Shown: positions 11,674 through 25,500 of the stretch, piece after piece
Numbering within the stretch: position 1 is the first letter of the stretch
Layout of the letters: every line of letters starts with the position of its first letter
Program-made: the position numbers and the translations under genes
Notes under the pieces: generated by a model
Seen by the model: only the letters and a program-made list of their open reading frames with translations
Databases searched by the model: none
What the model was told of the DNA's origin: nothing
NCBI RefSeq assembly: GCF_001522545.3
Contig: NC_031774.1
Coordinates: 25,677,824 to 25,741,823 of the forward strand
Direction of reading: 5' to 3'
DNA: 64,000 nt
Source of the DNA: Parus major
Lineage: Eukaryota; Chordata; Aves; Passeriformes; Paridae

Positions 11674-13524
11674 ACATGGCCTTTAGATAGCTTGCAAGTG
11701 AGACTGAATCTTGTAGCAGTACTCAAGCCTGATACTTTAATATGGATGGTCATGGTCTTGAGCAGAGAGAACTCGGACTTGGAACATTTAGACCTTCTGC
11801 TCTAGGTCAGAAAGAAGAAAATAGGAAGATTCCCGTTTTACAGTACTGATTTCAGATATTGGCATATTTAGTCCATTCAAAAGCCATGCAAAAAGCCTGG
11901 AGAACCTGGTCTGTTAGTTTGGGTATTGTACTTACAAGTAGCTTGTCAAAATAATCCTTACAGTTCATCATATAATTTCCTTAGACAAAGAGCAGCTGCT
12001 GGTGAGAAGGGCCATTCCTGCCCACACCTTCCTAACTGTGCTCTGCTCCTACAAAAGGGAGAAGTAAACATTCCTATAAGAAAACCTTCAGATGTCAAAG
12101 TGGTTGTATAACTGGCATCAGTCCTGACAGCACCTCTGCTTGTGACTGTTACAGGCTGTGCTTTATAAAATGAATGCTGAGTGAAAAGGTATTTAAAAAA
12201 CAATAACCTCACAAGCTGTGCTCAAGGAGTCATCAAAAGAGCAAGATTTTCATGCTTATCTCCTTCAGGAGTAGTGGGTGATGGTTGTTGATGAAATACA
12301 TAGCATTGGTAAGGCAGAGTTGCTTTCCAGTGTTACCCTTTGGTCAGGGAGCAAGTCCAGGAAATCAGACACTCGCTAGCAGAGTGTTCAGAAGGTTGGT
12401 TTGTTCTTATTTTTTTTTGTGCAAGGACATTGAGAGATCTCAGCCCTCCAGATACAGGGGCTGTGAACATCTTTCCCCATCACCATCCCTTTACCCCACC
12501 CTAGAATAACTCAGAGTAAAAAAGAGGCTTTGACCAATTTAAATTCTACCACAGTGGAATAGGTGCCACAAAAGTGGGACTTATAGAAAAAGTTCAGATA
12601 CTCAGATAAACTTCAGTAGTTCTACAATTCCACCTTCCAAAAAAACAAAAGCCACTGAAAACTTCCAAAATAACAGAGGTTTTTCCCATGATTCCACTAA
12701 ACAAAAAGTATTTAATATAGTCATAAGTTCCTATGGGATCATCACCAATAATGACATTTTAACTTTTTGATGTACTTTATCATGATGCATTAAACTGACT
12801 CATCCAACTACAGAAGTGTGTTTTCGTTATTTGCTAAAGGATTACCCCAGTTCAGCCCCACATCAACCAGAGTTTGCTTAATGAAGTAACAGTGTATCTG
12901 ATTAATTTCACTTTTTGCTTAAGTAATTCTTGGGAGGTGCAAATCTCTTCCTCTTTGATCCCCAAATATCTCAGCTTTACAGAGCTGAGGGAGACTACAG
13001 ACTGTTTGTAGGAGGAGGAACCCCTGGATCAGATGCTCTGGACAAGGAGGCATGTCAGACCTCCAAAGAGGAGGTCTCCAGGGTGGGGTGGAGGGTGAGG
13101 ACCAGGTGCAGGTACCCAGGTGCAGAACTCTCCATGACAGAGTGCCACTGCCCCCTGAGGGCTGACTGTAGGAAGAGAAGGAGCACACAGAAACAAGGAT
13201 TTCCATGGGCCTCAGAGACCCTGCTGAATTATCTCATTAATGAAGCAATTTCATTGCGCTGGAAAAAAAAAATTGATAATCAGTGGATTTTCCAGTATTT
13301 CAGAATGGTGCAATGACCATGGTGGTCTCCTCGTATCTGTGTCACTATCAGAGAGAGGGGCACCGATAAAAACCTCAATTGTCTATGCAGCTATCTGATT
13401 TTACAGACTTCTAAAGGTATTTCTTTGATAAATAAGTCAAATTCTGTTGGGATTAGCCACAGGTTAAAAAACCATTAGAGTAGGATACACATGCATAGGG
13501 AATAAGAGCTCCTAAATCTTGATG
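11674..13524. other. Intergenic, unassigned
   Basis: AT-rich sequence apart from a GC-richer patch at about 12920-13210. That patch is open in several frames on both strands and has an acceptor-like TTCTCTTCCTACAG on the minus strand. No similarity to a known exon was recognised. Confidence 0.45.

Positions 13525-13574
<50 letters not shown>
13525..13574. repeat. 50-base poly-A tract
   Basis: An uninterrupted run of 50 A residues, followed by GAGGAGAAAAAAAA. It is either a homopolymer microsatellite or the tail of a retrocopy inserted on the plus strand. Homopolymer length may be inexact in an assembly. Confidence 0.9.
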
Positions 13575-13579
<5 letters not shown>

Positions 13580-16500
13580 GAAAAAAAATGACAGTTCCTC
13601 AGAAATTTATTTTTTCAAAATAATCCTAACTGTTTTCCTAAAGAAAACAGAGTTCACAAAATAAGGCTTCTTGGAATACTGACACAATTATAAGGCTACA
13701 ACAGTTACCTTTCAATTAGCAGCCAATACCTGATTCTCTGACAGTTAAGAGAGGCAGGGGATTTTGCCCTCAGTGCCTGACCAAATTACAAATACCCCAT
13801 GAGACTCAGACAGAAAACAGCAAAAACAGAGAAAACTCAAAACAGCTGCAGACTGAATGGAGCTGACTTCCATTTCCTAATGCATAATCAACGACCTCTG
13901 CAGCTAACCCCAAGTATCATAAAATCACAGAATGGCTTGGGTTCAACCAGAATACATGTTTTTCTGACTTTTTTCACCCTCATTTCTTCCTGACATATTG
14001 CTTTAACACAGTTGACACATTATAAATTAAATTCTGGTGTAATATTATCCTCAATACATTATATGCATCATTATGCAGATTCCAGTAATGGTTCCACAGT
14101 AAAGCCCAAGGTGAAATTTGCAGATAAAACTTGCTTAAACTTGCCATGTTTCACAATGGACTAATGAATGCGGCTGTGCAGATGCCATTTTCCAGCACAA
14201 CTCATTACAAAACAGAGGGTAACTTCTGCAAGCAAAGCATTCACAAAGCACTTGAAAAATACAGTCCCATCCACTCTGATCCCCATCAAACTTCTCAGTC
14301 CCAGTTCTGCTTCTCAACTGCCACAATTTTCTAACAGGAAAAAGCCAAACACACACACAAAATAAAACAACAAAAGAGGAAAAACAAGAACAAAACACAA
14401 AGAAAGAACATAAACACACCCTTAAGAAAAAAACCAAAGTGAGTTGGGAAATAATCTTAACAGCAGGGAACTTGTATTGCTCTACCACATGGGTGACTGG
14501 CAGTGGGGTGGAATGCTGAAGGAAAAATGTCCCCACACCCAACATTTAAATCATGGATGTGCTGCAGTGAGTCTTGTCATTCTGACTAGGGCATGAGAGT
14601 GCTACATTTGTGCAGTGGTTTCCACTACATTTTAGATTTAGGGGTGTATAGCTGCCTTCAAATAAAAACCTTAAGCACTGAAGATGGAAAAGGATGCATT
14701 GCAAAGGTACAGAGCCTGGTTCATTTCACAGAAGTACTGCAAAACCTTCTTTAATTTCTACTTGTTACAAAGCAAAGGAAATGCTTTTGATGGTCAAATT
14801 GGGCAGGGACAGTAACCCATAATTAGACTCTTATAAAGACATTTTTTCCTCATTGGGTTTATGTAATGATTTGTTTGTTTTATAGCTGAAGGTCTCATGT
14901 AAAATTTAATTACTTTTATGATATTGTGGGATTTTTTTTTTTAGAGACTAAATAATTCAAATTTTTGTCCCTAATTTCATGAGCAACATTTTTTTACCAC
15001 ACCTACCTTTACAGCTTTGTTTTTACCCCTAAGGTAAACTCAGCCTGATATTTACATCAACACCCTTGGATTCAAAGCACGTAAGGCATGAATCATAATC
15101 TCTGTGGAATTCTCAACAGAAGTTCTGGTTTGTGTGACATTATACAACTCTTAGCTGACTTAACTGTGATGGTCAGCAATGCAATAACCAGTTCAGCAAA
15201 CATAAAACAACCACAACCAAAAATTCCACCACCTGGATGCGCTGTTGACCTTCACTACAACCATGGATAAAAAAAGTGTAATAGTCAAAAACACATTGCC
15301 ATGATTACAAACCCACAAAAACTACAGAAGGAAAGATGGGGTACCTGAAAAATAATTAATAATTGATTCTTTATAATTTATATTACAGATATATTTATAA
15401 TGATAATAATGTACAAAGCTTATAGTTTGCAACAGAATGTGCTCCCACGTGTCTCCCTTATTACTAACCCAAACTCTGATGTATTTTGCCCTGAGATTGA
15501 AAAGTGCCTCTGTTAGATATATTTGGAGGAAATAAGCTTGTACCAAATACCATTTCATAGCAAGTCTGCTAAATGCAGCAGTCTGCTCTAGCTCAAGGCC
15601 TTGCTGTACAGAATTTGAAAATTATGAATGCAGCAGGTGATGCCGTGTTGAGGAGTGGACTGAGGGTCACTGCAGTGTCATGTAAGAGAGCACTGCTCCC
15701 TTTAAAGGATTTGAAAAATGTAACAGGTATGAAAAAGCATCCAGGTATGTGTGTCAGTACTCCAGCTCCTGCAGTAGGTTTTTTCCTAAGGAGAAAACAA
15801 TACAGGCTCCCCTTGCTTATATGGAGCCTAGGGAGATAATCAGCATTTCCCTTCCTACCAGCCCTGATCACAAAGATGTGAAACAAGCTAACACTTCTTA
15901 AAAACATTGGCATACCTTTGTATAAATCAATTGTTCTATCAATTCATCAGCTTCTACTTTACATGTCCACCAGTAAGTTAGCCTAATCATTCTCAAGGTT
16001 TTCATAGACTTCACAAAACTCTTAAACATACTTTTTATATTCAGCTTCAGTTTATTTCTTAATAATATTCCTTCATATATTTGTTCTCACACCACCATTG
16101 GCCTTCTAGCTTTATCTCCCTTCTCTAGGTTACTTTCATGTAGAACAGAGGTCCATTCTCAATTGTTTCTCTGACAAACAAATTAACCTACAGTCATCTA
16201 GTGTCCTCTCAAATGGCTGGTTTTCCCTTTCCCACACATACTCCTTCATCCATGCATCTGCTGAGAGTTAATTTTCCTCAAATATGGGTGACATGCCAAC
16301 ATATAACTGCTCTACATAAAACCCTACCAGAACTTCATTCAACAGTATTTCCCTTTATCCACTGGAAATGTTTCAGACTCCAACACCTCTAGATCTCCTT
16401 ACCTTTTTCAAATCCAAGTGATATCAATACCAAGTTCTGATTAAACACTGCTTTCTGTATTTGTTTTTCTTCCTTTTGAGGTGTTCAAAGTGCCTCAACC

Positions 16501-18586
16501 AGCAATTGAACACAAATGTGTGATTAAAAGTCTAGCCTGGTGTAATATTTGCCACATCAAAAGCAACAGAGTTAGCAATAATTCTGTCTCAGTTTAAGAT
16601 TTTTAGATGTGGCTCTAGATAAATTTTTCGTTTACTGGAGTTGATAGACTCTAAAGATTTTGTACTGAACTAAAAAAAAGTAAAGCTCAACATAACAACA
16701 TTGCTTAGCTATGAACAAATTTGGAGATATTGGAGAAAAGGAAAAATTTCTTCAACCATTCTATTTCAGGGTACAGCACCCTTAAGAAAACACCACAAGC
16801 TTTTGTTCTGTGCTCCTGCATTTTCCCAGACAATGCTTTTTCTAGGACACTGAGACCTTTACTAAGACTTCTGCTCCACAGAACTGGCTTAAACACGCTC
16901 AGCAGCAGGCCACAAGTGGTTTGCCATCTCTGCTACCTCTTCACAAGGTTCTGCTCCCTCCTTTGCCCTGGATTTCCTGTTCATCTGCTGCTGCCCTAAC
17001 AAGGAAGCACACCTTTTACCTTCACGGCATTATGGTGATTGCATTTTAAGTTTCATTCCTCTTAGAATCACTGCAGATACAGTAAGACCTGTGTTAGGGA
17101 AGTGACTGGAGATGCTGTCAGAAGATCTGCTGCTACACAGCAGGTTGCCTTTGACACTGCAAGAGCAGACAAAAAAAGTAGGTATTTTCATAGGAAGTCA
17201 CTGTTTTCTTATTATCCCATTGGCTATTTTATGTTGTTCATTCACTATCTCGAGATTCAAAAATCCACAACAGGAATTATTATAAAAATCTTCCAAAGTA
17301 TTTTCTTTTAAAAATATAAGAATTAACTGTTTCCTGATCAACAACAGCATCAGCAAGAAGTGAATTTACAAAATCTTGGCTGGAAGCACTTAGCTGAAAA
17401 GAAGATTCAGCTAGAGTTTATCAGCTACATAGAACATGGTCATCATCTCCAGAGGAAAAGGAACACATATTACTGTGAATGCCAAATGATTCTTCTCTGT
17501 GGCAATCTAGAAACCCCACAAAAGGAAGACAACTTTACCTGTAATACCTGTTGATGTGAGTAGATGGTCAGGCAGATGCAGGCATTGTGCTCTTTTTTCC
17601 AGGGTAATCACAGTTGATCAGATCAGAGGCTGAAGTACCTGGTTAATTCACTCAGTCCAGCTTAAAACCAAGAAGTTTTACCAACTCTTTTAAAAATTAT
17701 TCTGCTGTAGGGACAATTAAGGCAAGGTGATTGTGATTCCAGCGTGAGTCAGTTGAATTCACCAGCACAACTTCCAACTCTTACTAAGATAGCAAAAACC
17801 ACAGTTCTTGACTGTGAAAACTTGGTCACTTCCCATTTCTCAGCTGAAATGGGTTTTCTACATTTTTAAGATTCTTTAAGAAGTAACTGGTATTATCTTG
17901 CTCATCCTCCCCTTGATTAGGTGGTCTGTAGTAAGCCATTAATATAAGGTTTTCTTTCTTGGCTCAGCCCCTGATTTGATTTTCACCTGCAAGCTATCAA
18001 CCTAGTTGTCTCTGACAAGTGGACTTAAGAAAAACTGTGAAGAGAATGTGAGCAAAACTAGTATTTCTTAAAAGAGAAACACAGAAAATGTATTAAGAAT
18101 CATACCCATCCATAAGCCCTTAAATACTTTCATAAGACAAATCTCCTATCCTCAGTTTTAAATGCAGAATTGGTACATTCACCTCAACGTAAAAGCCATA
18201 AAAGGAACAGTGCTTGTCTACCACTGTTCTGCATTACATATTTTCCACCTGCATCATTCAGTACTTTTCTCTGGGCTTTTTGCAAAGTGAGGTGAATCCC
18301 ATCCCATAGCACAGCAGAATCTGACATTATTTTATTAATTCACATTCATAAGCTGTGCCTACCTTGACTATTGATGTTTCTAAAATACATAGACACAAAT
18401 TCCTTCAACAAAGGTCTGTGTGAATTACAAACTGAAGTGTAAGTAAAAAATATCTAAATCAAACCCTTCAAAGGAGCCTTCCTTCCTCTTACACAGAAAG
18501 ATGAAACTTATGGTATTTTCAGCATAGTTTCTTCATCTCATGATGATCAAACTATAGGAAAGAGTAACAACATCCCACAATGCATT
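13575..18586. other. Intergenic between PLA2G4E-like and PLA2G4F
   Basis: About 5 kb of AT-rich sequence with only chance-length frames. A CA/AAACA-rich stretch lies at about 14340-14420. I saw no PLA2G4D-type exon and no recognisable transposon except the tip remnant listed separately. Confidence 0.5.
13918..13946 (-). mobile_element. Very short CR1 3'-tip remnant
   Basis: ATAAAATCACAGAATGGCTT followed by GGGTT reads as the reverse complement of the CR1 3' tip (AACCC..CATTCTGTGATT). Only about 30 bases are visible, so chance resemblance cannot be excluded. Confidence 0.4.
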
Positions 18587-18615
18587 TTTATTGTTAAACA
18601 TAAAAAACATTTATT
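18587..18615 (-). promoter_or_regulatory. PLA2G4F: Candidate PLA2G4F polyadenylation signals
   Basis: Two AATAAA hexamers occur on the minus strand at 18587-18592 and 18610-18615, about 680-700 bases after the stop codon. The interval 18616-19287 would then be the 3' UTR. This is inferred from position and hexamers only. Confidence 0.45.
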
Positions 18616-19287
18616 TCCTTGAAAAAAAAATTTTTTACCAAAATAAGATACTCTGTATAGAATTTCTGGGAGACGAAAAGCCATTAAAATCCTCAAGAAG
18701 GGAAAGGAAATTGAAACCATGAATGGCAAAATGGGAAGCAAGTAATGACTGTTTAGTCTTGAAAGTACGTGGGCATCAGCCAGTAGCAAGTTGAAAGCAA
18801 AAGGTGACATCTCTCAGTGTGTAGTTTTTATCTGTGTAGTTCTTTTAAAGATGATGCAAACTGTAGAAGTTCATGAAAGAAGATTCGTAAGCAAGAGATA
18901 AAGGTACAGAAGGAATCTGTTTCCTCAAACACCAACACAGCTTTGATAAAAACAGGTGGATCACTCAGAGTCTGGAAGATTATTCTCCAGATGCTTGAAT
19001 GGTTTGGATAGACCTCCTGAATCCTCTGGAATCAGCCACTGTGATTTGAGACACTGAGCTAGGCAATTCCTCACTCTTCCCCTAGTGAGGAAGCAATGTC
19101 CATGCTGTACTGTACATCCCTTGAGTTTCCATCAGAGCACATAACCTGGAATGAGTTTTCAGTGTCAGGTGTACTACTCCCTCCCGAGGAAGACAGCTTC
19201 CAGCTATCCACTTTCAGTATCCTGTCTTGAACCTCACGGCTTTTGTACACTGCAGTCTCTCTGTATACCCTCAGCCTTGGAAACTGC

Positions 19288-19517
19288 TCATGTATTTGAC
19301 TTATTGATCACTTTCTTCAACTTCCTCCTCTGCAGAGCCAAGTGTAGGGTTTTGAGGAGAGTGTCCTTGTTGTTCAGAACATTGTAGCGATTCACTTCCA
19401 CTAACCTGCTGAAATCATGCGGCTCAAAGGTGAAGTTTAGAGTACGGTAAGGGGAATCTTTCGACTCAATGATAAAGTCACCAAAGGATTTCTCTTCTTC
19501 TGACTCACGTTCAACTC
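19288..19517 (-). CDS. PLA2G4F: PLA2G4F terminal coding exon
   Basis: This exon encodes the last 76 residues including a split first Gly. It carries the family blocks [16 protein letters not shown] and RYNVLNN, and ends in a basic tail ([15 protein letters not shown]) and TGA. The C-terminal end is close in length to human PLA2G4F. Confidence 0.93.
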
Positions 19518-22500
19518 CTGCAGCAAGAAAGAAAAAAAAACAAAAACAAAATCACAAAAAACCCTCTGCAGTAGTAGAATCATTTCACTTGAATTCTGTT
19601 AGGAGGATATTACACATAATTCTGTTGAAACTTAACTTTATCCCCAAAGCTTCTCCTCAGAGATACCAGCTCATTCCAAAATATTTGGAAGCTGAAGGGC
19701 AAAGTATTATTACCCTATTTCCACTAGATTCCAAAATATAGTACTAAAAAGCATTTTCATTGTGATAAACTGTTAAGTTACCTTTGATTATTATGCTCAA
19801 AATAAGGAATATAAAGCTCAATTCTCCCTGGAAGTGCTGCTTTACACTAAAATGAAAGATCAACCTCAAGTTCAACTGGCTCTAGGAGTACCTTGCCTCT
19901 CAAATTTAAATACCAGTATTAAAAGATTAACATTAAAGTAGTTTATTGTGAATACTTTTGTGGGGGGAGGGAGGTTATGAGCCTCTTCTCTCATCCTGCC
20001 CTTCAAAAAACTAGTGGACACTGATTCTGCCTTAAATGTAAATGTAAATTTAACAATTACAGAGTAATATTAAGAAGAATGAAAAGAGGAACATCAACTT
20101 CACTGAATTTTCCCCATCAGCACACTCAAAGAATTGTTATAAGAGTGATTTAAGATGCAGCTTTCTTACCTGGAGCTTTGTATTTCTGGAAAGTGTCATT
20201 CACTAGGGGGAAATGGAGTACGATTGGAGCCTTTGGATTATTTTCATCCACAAACATGTAACATTCTTTTGGCTTCTCTTCATCTTCCTGACTGAATTTG
20301 ATTTTTGGAAAAGGAATTTCCCGCTCCTCACAGTACTTCTGAGTCAGCTCTAAAACCTGTTATCAGAGAAAAAAAGGTACCTGCAATAAAACACCAGCAA
20401 CACTTCTGTGATCATCTAACTACAATCCTCAAAGGGAAAGAGACTTCCATTAAAAAAAAAAAAAAAAAAAGAAGAAGAAAAGAAGTGACAAACTCAGCTT
20501 CAAATCAGAAGAAACAATTTCTCTGGCTGGTAATGTAGAAGAATGCAGAAAAGAACTGCAACAAACAGCAACAGATTGCAGCTGAAATTTTTTTATGCTT
20601 TCCTACCCTAAATCTATTCACCTTGACTTTTCTGCACTTAATAATGAACACTTGTATTCACAGAAAATACCTTGTTTACATGAAGAAAATCACCAATAGC
20701 CACCCTTTCTTTAGAAGCACCTATCCAAGTAACAGTGATTTTATGGGCGAAGCAAAGAGTCTTATTTTACTTAATCTGTTTAGGCTTCTGAAAATTTTTT
20801 AATCTTCTCGGTTTTAATCTTCTACAGTTGTCAACTTTCTATTTTCTCATGACCTTCACAGGACAAAGCATAGCAAAATAACGTTTGAAATGACTTTTCA
20901 TAGGAAGACAAGGAGAAGAGAGGCAGGGCTGCTCAGCCTGGAGAAGAGAAGGCACTGGGGAGACCTTACAACGCCTTCCAGTACTAAGGAAGGCTTACAG
21001 GAGCTGGAGAGTGACTCTTTACAAGGGCATGTACTGACAGGACAAGGGGGAAATGGCCTTAAACTGAAGGAGAGTAGGTTTAGATTAGATATTAGGAAGA
21101 AATTCTTCACTGTGAAGACAATGAGATACTGGCACAGGCTGCCCAGAGACATTGTGGACTCCCATCCCTGAAAGTGTTCAAAGCCAGGCTGGATAGAGTT
21201 TTAAGCAAACTGGTCTACTGGAAGGTGTCCCTGCCGATGGCAAGAGGGTTGAAATGAGATCCTTAATGTCCCTTCCAACCCAAACCACTCTGTGATTCCA
21301 TGAAAGATGTAAGCATTTATTTTCATTCATTTGTCCATTAGTGTTTGTATTCAGCTCCAACTGATCTGCTGCCACTGAGTATGGTTCTGTGCTTTTATGT
21401 TTGTGTAATAATGCTAAGCTACATCTCTCACCTCAAATGGAGCTTCCCAGGAAAAATTGAATGACAAAATAACATCCACATCCCTCTCTGGCTGAAGTAC
21501 CAAAGGAAAGGGAGAGTTGATGGAAAAGCCACCATCCACTAAATACAAGCTCTCTTCCATGGGAGTCAGCTGGTTGGGAAATGCATCCAGGTGAGTACCT
21601 GTAAGACACTCCAAGTAACACAAGTAACTATATTGATTCATTACACATGCCTTGGCAGAAGAAATACACAAAACTCATACTAGTGTTATAAGAAGAAAAA
21701 AGATATTCCAGCATGCACCTTCATCTGAGACAGACCTTTACAGTCCGATGATGAACTTGCCTTATGTGACAAAACAAATACAAAATCTGTAGATCAAAAT
21801 TTCTGCTATGGTGTAAAGAGGGATAACATTCCCTGGCTACAGCAGAACGAAGTCAAGCTCATGTATGTTCCGTGACATTGGGATATTATACAGTGCACTA
21901 ATATTTTGTGATAGTCAGATACACACAAACTCCTTTACCTCTCCAAGTCACAAATTCCTTGATGTTAACATAATCTTTATGAAGATACAATCCCTTCATG
22001 AAGTTGAAGGTTTCTCCACATGTGACCCTGGACTTGAAGAAATCCTGAAAAATTTGTAACAAGGGGCCCCCAGGTATAACCAAGCGAGTCTTCAGTCGTG
22101 CTGGGTCTCGGAAATGAAATTTTCGGCAGTCATCTGCAGAAGTCACAGAAGGATGCAGAACATAAACAAAATGCCACCTCCAACATTTCAGTCAGGCCTT
22201 TTTCTACAATATTTAACCATTTGTCCTAAGGCTGAATTTGCCCTCTAATAAGGGTATTGCAATGAAATTTAAATGAGATGCATATTCCATAGCTGGGTGA
22301 TTTACTAGCCTTGTTTAACAGGAAAAGGCTTACTCATAAAGCACTGCCCATATTAATTTCAAACCCGCGCAAAGAAACCCTTGTTACCAAGTGACAACCA
22401 CTTCTGTCACAAAAGACATCAGTCAACCACACACAGTGCCATTTATAACTAGAGAAAACAAAAAGGGTGGGGTGTGCTGGGAGAGCCAGGGCTGGAAAGG

Positions 22501-25500
22501 CAGAGGAAAAAAAAAAAAATCTCTTCTGCCACTAGTCACTCTAAGGCAATAACTATGCATACTAACAGATTCTAGCCTCTAAAACATTTACTTTTCACTG
22601 TAATGAACTAATGGAGATCAATGGATAAGCATACAACCAGCTTATCCAATATTACCAAAGGCAGACCATGGGGGAAATTGAAAGACTCCTTTTCCATCTC
22701 CTGCTTAGCAATCCAGCTTCTACTCTTCCTCTTCTCAGGATTATGATGCCTGCACTTAAACATGTGTTTAAGGCAGCTCCCAGAGCTAGCCCAAATTTAT
22801 AGTCAGATACAAATTCTTTTTAAAAGATGAGGAAGTGTACTAAAGAAACAACTTCTCTCTTTGCTATAAGAGTGATCAAAGGGAGTAACACAGAATAAAA
22901 GAGATCTGTCCAAATCCACCCTTTGTGATAATCTTGGAAACTACATACAACATATTTTTGCATCATATTATTTGTGATTACTAAAAATCAGTGATCTCTT
23001 GAAAAATCCAAATATTTTTATGTATCCTTATATCATGTGTTCTTACCTACAACTTTGATAACATCTTTGAAAGAATCCAGAAAGCTCAGTCCTATACCAA
23101 CCACCTTCAGGCAGATATCATCCAAGCTTGCAGCAAAGGCACTGCCCCACATTCCTGCAGGAGAAATGCAGAAGAATTTAACACTCTCAAGGTTTTTCAC
23201 AGTGTAACCAAAAGGTCAGTAGTTCACCTGACATTTTTCATGGGAGAAGGCTGTCACTTGATCCCTACTACTCTAACAGTTTGAGTTAAAACCTTGGCAT
23301 TAATCATGTGACTAATTATGATACAATATAATGCAGAAATTTTTCCAAGACAAAAGCATGGAAAAGACAGTAAGAGAACAGGAAGACCAACAGTGGACAT
23401 TTTTGACAGATGGCTATAATAGAGTCATCTTGCAGACTCAGGACATCAGACTGTAACACTGTGAGCCAACTACAAACCTAAAGCTCTGGAGGATGATTTG
23501 ACATATTTCACTTCTTCAGGTTCTTCTGGAAGGGAGAAAAGGCATGGACTTGACTTCCTAAGTCCCCAAAGTAGCAAAGTTCCTTTCCATTTCCTTATAT
23601 GATAATTTAATTATTATCATAAGATCATACCTTGTAGAAAACAAATCCTGGGCTCTGGATGTTTCTGGACAAGGCGTCCCATGAAGAACTCGCTGTCAAA
23701 ATCCTCTGTTCGAACAAAAGCTCCATATTTGCGAAATCCAACTTCATAGGGAGTGAACTCACACCACTCTAAGAACAAGCCAATAGGATATTTACTCATC
23801 TCAGAGTAAACATGAGTGAAAATATTTATCTGATATCTGTTCACAGAGGGGAGACAGAAGGGACTCTCCTCTCTCTTTTCACAATCACTATGAATTTCTC
23901 TGCCCCCTCCTCTAGTTTCTAAGTACATACGATCATCTTGTGAAGGCTTTCATGCTTTCATTCCTTCTTGCTCCATCTTGACTTTGTTACTATGGAAATA
24001 ACCTATCTATTTTACTTTTACTTTAAACCATTTTGATAGCTCCTTTTTCCATCCAAAATGGAAGCTACATTATTTTTCTCAGCTTTTCTTTGCACTATGA
24101 ACCATCTCCCAGAAACTACTACAGTACTGACTTGAAAACTCAGTTGACGCACTGCGTCAGACTTCACTGTCTGCTTATCAAAGTGCCACCTCTCATGCTT
24201 GAAAGATTTCCACAAAGAGTTGAAAAAGAACAGTCTTCCAGTCCAGCTCCTGGGCCTGCACTGATCAATTCACAGACAAAACACAGAATGCATCTGTAAG
24301 CATTATCCAAATTCCAAATGCTTCTTGAACTCTGGCAAGCTGGGTCAAATTGAAGTCACTGCCATACACACACAATCCTCCAGAATAAAACAAACAAGTC
24401 CCCTAGTGGTACATAGATGGACACAAGCATTTGTGTTCCTGTCTCACTCATCTGTCTCCACTTGTTGCATCCTATTTCAAATTTCAGTGGAGGATTGTCT
24501 TCATATTCTTACTCTAACAACTCAGGCCACTAAAACATATTACAAGGTGGCCAATCCATCATTATATATGAATCCTACACAAATTCTTTATCTGAGACTA
24601 TAGAAGAAAGTGGTTTCCTTATCACCAAAGACTCTAATTCTTTGATTCAGACATTCATATTTATTACAGGAACCTCCTCAGCTCCTTAAAATTTCAGGCA
24701 GTTTATAGCAAAACCTGTGGAATGTCCAACAGTTCTGAATCTCACTCCTCATTTTAGCCATGATGAAGATATTTGCTACCAGGATGATAATTCTTTGTCA
24801 ATCCGTTTCCCCCTGCACTACCAACTGCTGCTTGAGCTGCATTTCCTGGTATCAGCTGCTCACTACCCAAGCAACTGGACAAATGAAATAAATTTATGGA
24901 CTTTAGCAAATAAGTAATAAATAAAATAATAAATAAAAATAAATTTCCATGTTCATACCTGCAAAGTCATCACTGCTTATATTGGGTCTCACATTGACAG
25001 CTGCATAGATAGGATAAGGATTCTGGGCCCATTTCACGGCTTCTTGCTGATCAGACAGCTTTGATGGATCTTCCTGGTCACAAGCAAGGAAGGAGGAGCC
25101 CACTTAAGTCAGGTAAATTCTGTACCCATAGTTTGATAATTGGTAGCTGTTGCTTAGTACTTCTGATTAACAACACTTGAATTAATAACTATTAATTCAA
25201 AGTCCCTTTTCCTCTCCACTGTCCAGGTATATGGCTGGATTTGTCCAAAGTATTTCTGTAGCTGTATATTTAGAATGTCTAATGTTGTTAATAAACTAGC
25301 TATCCCTCTGATTTTCAATCTCAGTTACACAGAAAATACTGCACAGTAACACCACTCTGCAAAGCCAACAACATTTTGTCAGGCTAAACCTGCCCAGTAC
25401 AAGAGGTATTCTTTTAATAAGTCATTCCAAATAAACACTATATTTTTCTGTAACACTGATCCATATGAATTAAAAATCCTTTACTAAAGAAGATACAATG

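Noticed and set aside
14135..14545. 136-codon minus-strand frame
   Set aside because: It is a low-complexity hydrophobic and Cys/Phe-rich translation of an AAACA-rich strand. No splice context or similarity was seen, so it is probably chance.
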